54,184 nt of DNA from Euzebya sp. (GTDB lineage Bacteria; Actinomycetota; Nitriliruptoria; Euzebyales; Euzebyaceae), in the NCBI RefSeq assembly GCF_964222135.1, contig NZ_CAXQBR010000055.1, forward strand, positions 1 to 54,184, in the 5' to 3' direction. A program made the translations under genes and the position numbers. Each line of letters starts with the position of its first letter. The first letter of the stretch is position 1. The notes below the pieces were generated by a model. It did no database searches. It was given only the letters and a program-made list of their open reading frames with translations, and was not told where the DNA came from. Shown here one piece after another: positions 51,163 through 54,184 of the stretch.

Positions 51163-52695
51163 GTGGTCACCGTCCCGCCACACCGCCTGCTGGCCACCCT
51201 GGTGGCCCTCGTCCTCGTCATCGCGTGGGCACCGACCGGTGCGGCGCAGGACCCTGCGGTCCGGCGCATCGCCGGGGACGACCGCGCGGGGACCGCGGCT
51301 GCCGTGGCCGCCGACGGGTGGGACCACGCGTCGACGGTGGTGCTGGTCGACGGCTGGGACCACGTGGTCGCCCTGGTGGGCGCGCACCTCGCGGCCAGGC
51401 TGGACGCCCCGGTGCTGGTGTCAGCCGCACAGGTCCCGCCGGCCACCCAGCAGGCGGTGGACCGCCTGGCACCCGAGCGCGTGGTCGTCGTGGGCGACGT
51501 CGCCCTCCCGTCCTCCGAGGCGGCGGTCACCCACGTCCGGGCCGGCTCACCGGCCGCGCTGGCAGCGGAGGCGCTCGGCCTCGAGCCGGGCCCGGCTGGG
51601 GCCCCCGTGGTCGTCGCCGCCGAGGCGCCCTTCGCCGACGCGCTCGCCGGGGCGGCCCTGGCGCCTGCGCGACTGCTGCTGACGCCGGGCGATGTGCTCG
51701 CACCCGAGGCCGCCGAGGCCATCCGGACCCTCGATCCCGAGGAGGTCGTCGTGCTCGGCGGTCCGGCCGCGGTCTCCGACGACGTGGTCGCGGCCATCGA
51801 GGCGGAGGGGCCGGCCGTCGACCGCCTCGCGGGGCCCACGCGCTACGACACCGCCGTCGTGGCGGCCGGGTCCTCGGGTGGTGGGACCGTCGTCGTCGCC
51901 TCGGGTCAGGACCACGCCGATGCGCTCGCGTTCGTGCCGTGGGCCGCGCGTCGTGGCGCCACGCTCGTGGTCACGACCCACGACGAGCTGCCATCCGCCG
52001 TGGAGGGCCACCTCCGCTCCGGCGGCTACGCCCGGGCGGTCGTCGCCGGCGGCACCGTGGCGGTCGGGACGTTCGTCGACGAGCAGGTCGCCGCGGCGCT
52101 GGCCGGGGTGCCGCCGCCCGGGTTCGACGGCGGCGTGCGGGGGCTGACGGCAGAGGAGCGCGCCGCGATGACCGGCGTGAGCTGGCGCGACGGGTGCCCG
52201 GTCGGACTGGACGCCCTCCGCGTGGTCGAGGTGGACCACTGGACGTTCGACGGGGACGTCCGCCGCGACGGGCAGCTGGTCGTCCACGCCGACGTCGCCG
52301 AGGACGTCCGCGGTGTCATGGCCGCCCTGTTCGACGCGCGCTTCCCGCTCGCGTCGGTCCGCCCGGTCCGGGAGCACGGCGGTGACGACGACGCGTCCAT
52401 GGCGGCCAACAACACCTCGGCGTTCAACTGCCGCTTCGTCGGCGGGACCAGCCGGTGGTCCGAGCACGCCTACGGGACCGCGGTGGATCTGAACCCGGTG
52501 CAGAACCCGTACGTGCGCGGTGGGTCCGTCGACCCCCCCGCGGGCGCGGGGTACGTCGACCGCACCGACGTCCGGCCGGGCATGATCGTCCGGCCCGGAC
52601 CGGTCGTCGACGCCTTCGCCGCCATCGGGTGGGGGTGGGGGGCGGACTTCTCCTCAGCCGACGACTACCAGCACTTCAGCGCGTCGGGGCGCTGA
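51163..52695 (+). CDS. CWB2-anchored peptidase M15 (D-Ala-D-Ala carboxypeptidase-like)
   Basis: A 510-aa exported enzyme. A signal peptide (about 6-28) leads into CWB2-type repeats (about 34-320: RRIAGDDRAGTAAAVA, VVVGDVALPS, LGGPAAVSDDV, VVAGGTVAVG). A C-terminal M15 zinc peptidase domain (about 370-510) follows. The zinc ligands are in SEHAYGTAVDLNP (His, Asp) and DYQHF (His). It should cut peptide stems of peptidoglycan while the repeats hold it to the wall. The start is uncertain: GTG 51163 overlaps the GGAGG run and no other ATG/GTG lies before the hydrophobic core. Confidence 0.87.
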   Translation: MVTVPPHRLLATLVALVLVIAWAPTGAAQDPAVRRIAGDDRAGTAAAVAADGWDHASTVVLVDGWDHVVALVGAHLAARLDAPVLVSAAQVPPATQQAVDRLAPERVVVVGDVALPSSEAAVTHVRAGSPAALAAEALGLEPGPAGAPVVVAAEAPFADALAGAALAPARLLLTPGDVLAPEAAEAIRTLDPEEVVVLGGPAAVSDDVVAAIEAEGPAVDRLAGPTRYDTAVVAAGSSGGGTVVVASGQDHADALAFVPWAARRGATLVVTTHDELPSAVEGHLRSGGYARAVVAGGTVAVGTFVDEQVAAALAGVPPPGFDGGVRGLTAEERAAMTGVSWRDGCPVGLDALRVVEVDHWTFDGDVRRDGQLVVHADVAEDVRGVMAALFDARFPLASVRPVREHGGDDDASMAANNTSAFNCRFVGGTSRWSEHAYGTAVDLNPVQNPYVRGGSVDPPAGAGYVDRTDVRPGMIVRPGPVVDAFAAIGWGWGADFSSADDYQHFSASGR

Positions 52696-53350
52696 GCGGC
52701 TCCTGCCGACGGGATGCGGCCGCGCGCCAGCGGGCGTCGGCGGCCAGGCCGAGCTGCACCGCCGGGCCGATCAGGAGCGCGAAGGTGACCGTCCCGATGC
52801 CGAGGGTGCCGCCCAGCAGCCAGCCGATGGTCAGCGCCGTCACCTCGATCGCTCCCCGGACGAGGGAGACGGGACGGCCGGTCGCGCGGTGGAGGCCGGT
52901 CATCAACCCGTCCCGCGGACCGGGGCCGTGGGCGGTGCCGAGGTAGAGCCCGCTGCCTGCGCCGATGAGCGCGATCCCGCCGCCGAGCAGCAGGCCCCTC
53001 GCGATGAGCGACCCGGGCGTGTCCACCAGCAGGAGCGTCACGTCGATCGCGATGCCGATCACGATCACGTTCAGGACCGTCCCCAGGCCGGGTCTCACGC
53101 GGAGGGGCACCCAGATCGCGAAGATCGCCAGGCTGATCACGATCGTGGAGGCGCCGATGGTCAGCGGGGTGTGCAGCGACAACCCCTCGGCGAACACCGT
53201 CCACGGGGAGTTCCCGAGCTGGGAGGCCACCAGCAGCGCATCCCCCGTGCCGAAGACCCAGAGCCCGACCACGAGCCGCGCCACCCTGGCGGGGGAGGTG
53301 CGCCAGAGGGGGAGGGGTGGGACGGCGGATGCCACCGCGGCCGAGCTCAT
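52676..53350 (-). CDS. YczE/YitT-like membrane protein
   Basis: A 224-aa integral membrane protein with five to six helices and the YczE-family blocks GTGDALLVASQLGNSPWTVFAEGL, PGLGTVLNVIVIGI and GTAHGPGPRDGLMTGL, here in short segments. Bacillus YczE is linked to activation of a natural-product synthase, but the general role is unknown. It converges on the M15 gene with a 20-base overlap of the two ends. ATG 53350 was chosen because a TACGGT box precedes it at the usual distance. Confidence 0.82.
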   Translation of the reverse strand: MSSAAVASAVPPLPLWRTSPARVARLVVGLWVFGTGDALLVASQLGNSPWTVFAEGLSLHTPLTIGASTIVISLAIFAIWVPLRVRPGLGTVLNVIVIGIAIDVTLLLVDTPGSLIARGLLLGGGIALIGAGSGLYLGTAHGPGPRDGLMTGLHRATGRPVSLVRGAIEVTALTIGWLLGGTLGIGTVTFALLIGPAVQLGLAADARWRAAASRRQEPLSAPTR

Positions 53351-53357
53351 GCGCGTC

Positions 53358-53363
53358 ACCGTA
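53358..53363 (-). promoter_or_regulatory. -10 box, probable leaderless start of yczE-like gene
   Basis: On the minus strand TACGGT ends 7 bases before ATG 53350. Confidence 0.5.
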
Positions 53364-53443
53364 CGACCGCGCGGGCGGCCAATCGCGCGGCCACTCCCGG
53401 TGTGCGCCCGGACGGTGCGCTCACCCCCCGCCACGCCCACCCC

Positions 53444-53676
53444 CACGGATCGACTCCGGGATCCCCACGGATGGACTCCGGCTGGGACGGTCTCGCGCTC
53501 CCCCCTCCACGGATCGACTCCGGGATGCCACCGATCGACTCCGGGCCGTGGCCCAGGACGCGCCTGACCTGCACCTACCTCCACGGATGTGCACGACGCC
53601 GGTCGCGCACACCGGTCATGGAGTCGATCTGTGGTCCGGAGCCGATCCGTGCCGCCCGTCGCGGAGTCGATCCGTG
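53444..53676. repeat. R3 inverted-motif array (four forward, three reverse copies)
   Basis: The gene-poor stretch 53351-53982 holds this 233-base array. CACGGATCGACTCCGG or a one-base variant occurs forward at 53444, 53466, 53508 and 53529, with a partial fifth at 53582. The reverse complement then occurs at 53620-53633, 53636-53651 and 53662-53676. Spacing is irregular. The array could fold into a long hairpin. Its motif shares the core GGATSGAYTC with element R1. Confidence 0.82.
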
Positions 53677-53691
53677 GTCCGATCGTCCGGA

Positions 53692-53900
53692 TCAGTCGGC
53701 CGTGCCGTCGGCGTGGGTGTGGACCCGGTGCGGGACGCCGACCGACTCCGCGCCCCGGGAGACCAGGTGGGCGTGGGCGGCGGTGACGTCCGCGCCGGCG
53801 GGCGATCTGGCGTCGGCTCATCCCGTGGCGGGCCGCGTCGAGGACCTGCCACTCCGAGGGGGTGAGCACGTCGGGGTGAGGGGGACGTCCAGGCCTGCGC
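53692..53900 (-). pseudogene. remnant of a LuxR-type HTH protein
   Basis: On the minus strand RPGRPPHPDVLTPSEWQVLD and ARHGMSRRQIARR match the first helices of a LuxR/GerE HTH. After IARR the expected recognition helix is missing. Within a base the sensible frame changes, to HLVSRGAESVGVP and a stop beside the R3 array. No convincing start is seen. It is best read as a truncated, frame-shifted remnant. Confidence 0.5.
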
Positions 53901-53970
53901 ACGACCGCACCACAGGCACCGGTGCACGGGGTTTCCCTCCCCCTCCCCGGCGGTGTCACGAGCGGGTCGG

Positions 53971-53976
53971 TACGGT
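53971..53976 (+). promoter_or_regulatory. -10 box, probable leaderless start of lipoprotein gene
   Basis: TACGGT ends 6 bases before ATG 53983. Confidence 0.45.
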
Positions 53977-53982
53977 CGCGGG

Positions 53983-54184
53983 ATGGACGGATGCGCGGGC
54001 CCCCGTCGCCGGCTGCTGGTCGCCGGCCTGGTGCTGGCGCTCGCGGGGCTGGCGGCGGCGTGCAGCGGTCGCACCGGCCCGGAACCGGTCGCGCAGGTCC
54101 CGAGCACCATCCCGGTGCCGGCGCACGCCACCGCACCCCCGCCCCCCGCCCCCCGCCCCCCCCCCCCCGCCGCGGCCCGCCCCC
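53983..54184 (+). CDS. lipoprotein, N-terminal part (runs off the window)
   Basis: The first 67 codons of a probable lipoprotein. A basic start (GPRRRLL), a hydrophobic core (VAGLVLALAG) and the lipobox LAAAC give a signal-peptidase II site with the lipidated Cys near 27. A Pro/Ala-rich linker follows and is still open at the window end, where the DNA becomes almost pure C. The functional domain is not in view. Confidence 0.65.
   Translation, partial: MDGCAGPRRRLLVAGLVLALAGLAAACSGRTGPEPVAQVPSTIPVPAHATAPPPPAPRPPPPAAARP

Noticed and set aside
53444-53676. CRISPR array
   Set aside because: Copies occur in both orientations with irregular, short spacing, and no cas gene is near.
53351-54136. 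Long N-terminal extension of the YczE-like protein
   Set aside because: It runs through the R3 array and the HTH remnant; ATG 53350 with a -10 box at normal distance fits the family.

Overview
The window is very GC-rich DNA with dense, strongly codon-biased genes. It looks like a deep-branching actinobacterium. Three secreted proteins with the cell-wall-binding repeat 2 (CWB2) fold, an F420-type luciferase-like oxidoreductase, PknB-type kinase remnants, an ANTAR-domain signalling protein and many GTG starts suggest the Nitriliruptoria/Euzebya neighbourhood. That assignment is an inference from content; no marker gene here settles it.

Layout. 0-7.7 kb: a GNAT-dUTPase fusion, a DEAD-box RNA helicase, a PAS-GGDEF-GAF-ANTAR protein, a GH63-type glycosidase and a small membrane protein. 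7.8-12.8 kb: tRNA-Gly(GCC) with its own promoter and terminator, a MacB/FtsX-type ABC exporter, and a stand-alone NuoF-like flavoprotein. 12.9-18.9 kb: a secreted subtilase, a LOG-family hydrolase, glyA behind a ZTP riboswitch, and a YfcE-type phosphodiesterase. 19.2-24.1 kb: a tightly overlapping set (alpha/beta hydrolase, acyl-CoA ligase, TetR, alpha/beta hydrolase, 3-hydroxybutyrate dehydrogenase), probably for acid/ester catabolism. 24.4-26.8 kb: an accessory patch where a DUF559-type nuclease gene sits between two copies of a palindromic repeat element, followed by a patatin gene that has lost its 5' end at the repeat edge. 26.8-32.5 kb: an ArsR-SRPBCC pair and hydrogenase maturation genes hypF-C-D-E. 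32.6-36.2 kb: a CWB2 protein, a hydrolase and a LysM transglycosylase. 36.2-43.8 kb: an MMPL exporter with its TetR, a haem-oxygenase-like di-iron protein next to an LLM oxidoreductase, a P450 and an aldo/keto reductase. 43.8-54.2 kb: small hypotheticals, a second CWB2 protein, a membrane-anchored sulfite-oxidase-family enzyme, a decayed Ser/Thr kinase gene, RNase Z, a CWB2-peptidase M15 fusion, a YczE-like membrane protein, a seven-copy repeat array, a broken LuxR-type HTH remnant, and the start of a lipoprotein.

The most unusual signal is not a gene. Three places carry short motifs first in forward and then in inverted orientation (18.9-19.1 kb, the pair at 24.5 and 25.7 kb, and 53.4-53.7 kb). 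The 24.5/25.7 kb pair flanks a nuclease-like gene and shows compensatory changes in an internal palindrome. Two of the three sites border truncated genes. A second general signal is a TANNNT box placed 6-8 bases before many start codons, which suggests frequent leaderless transcripts.
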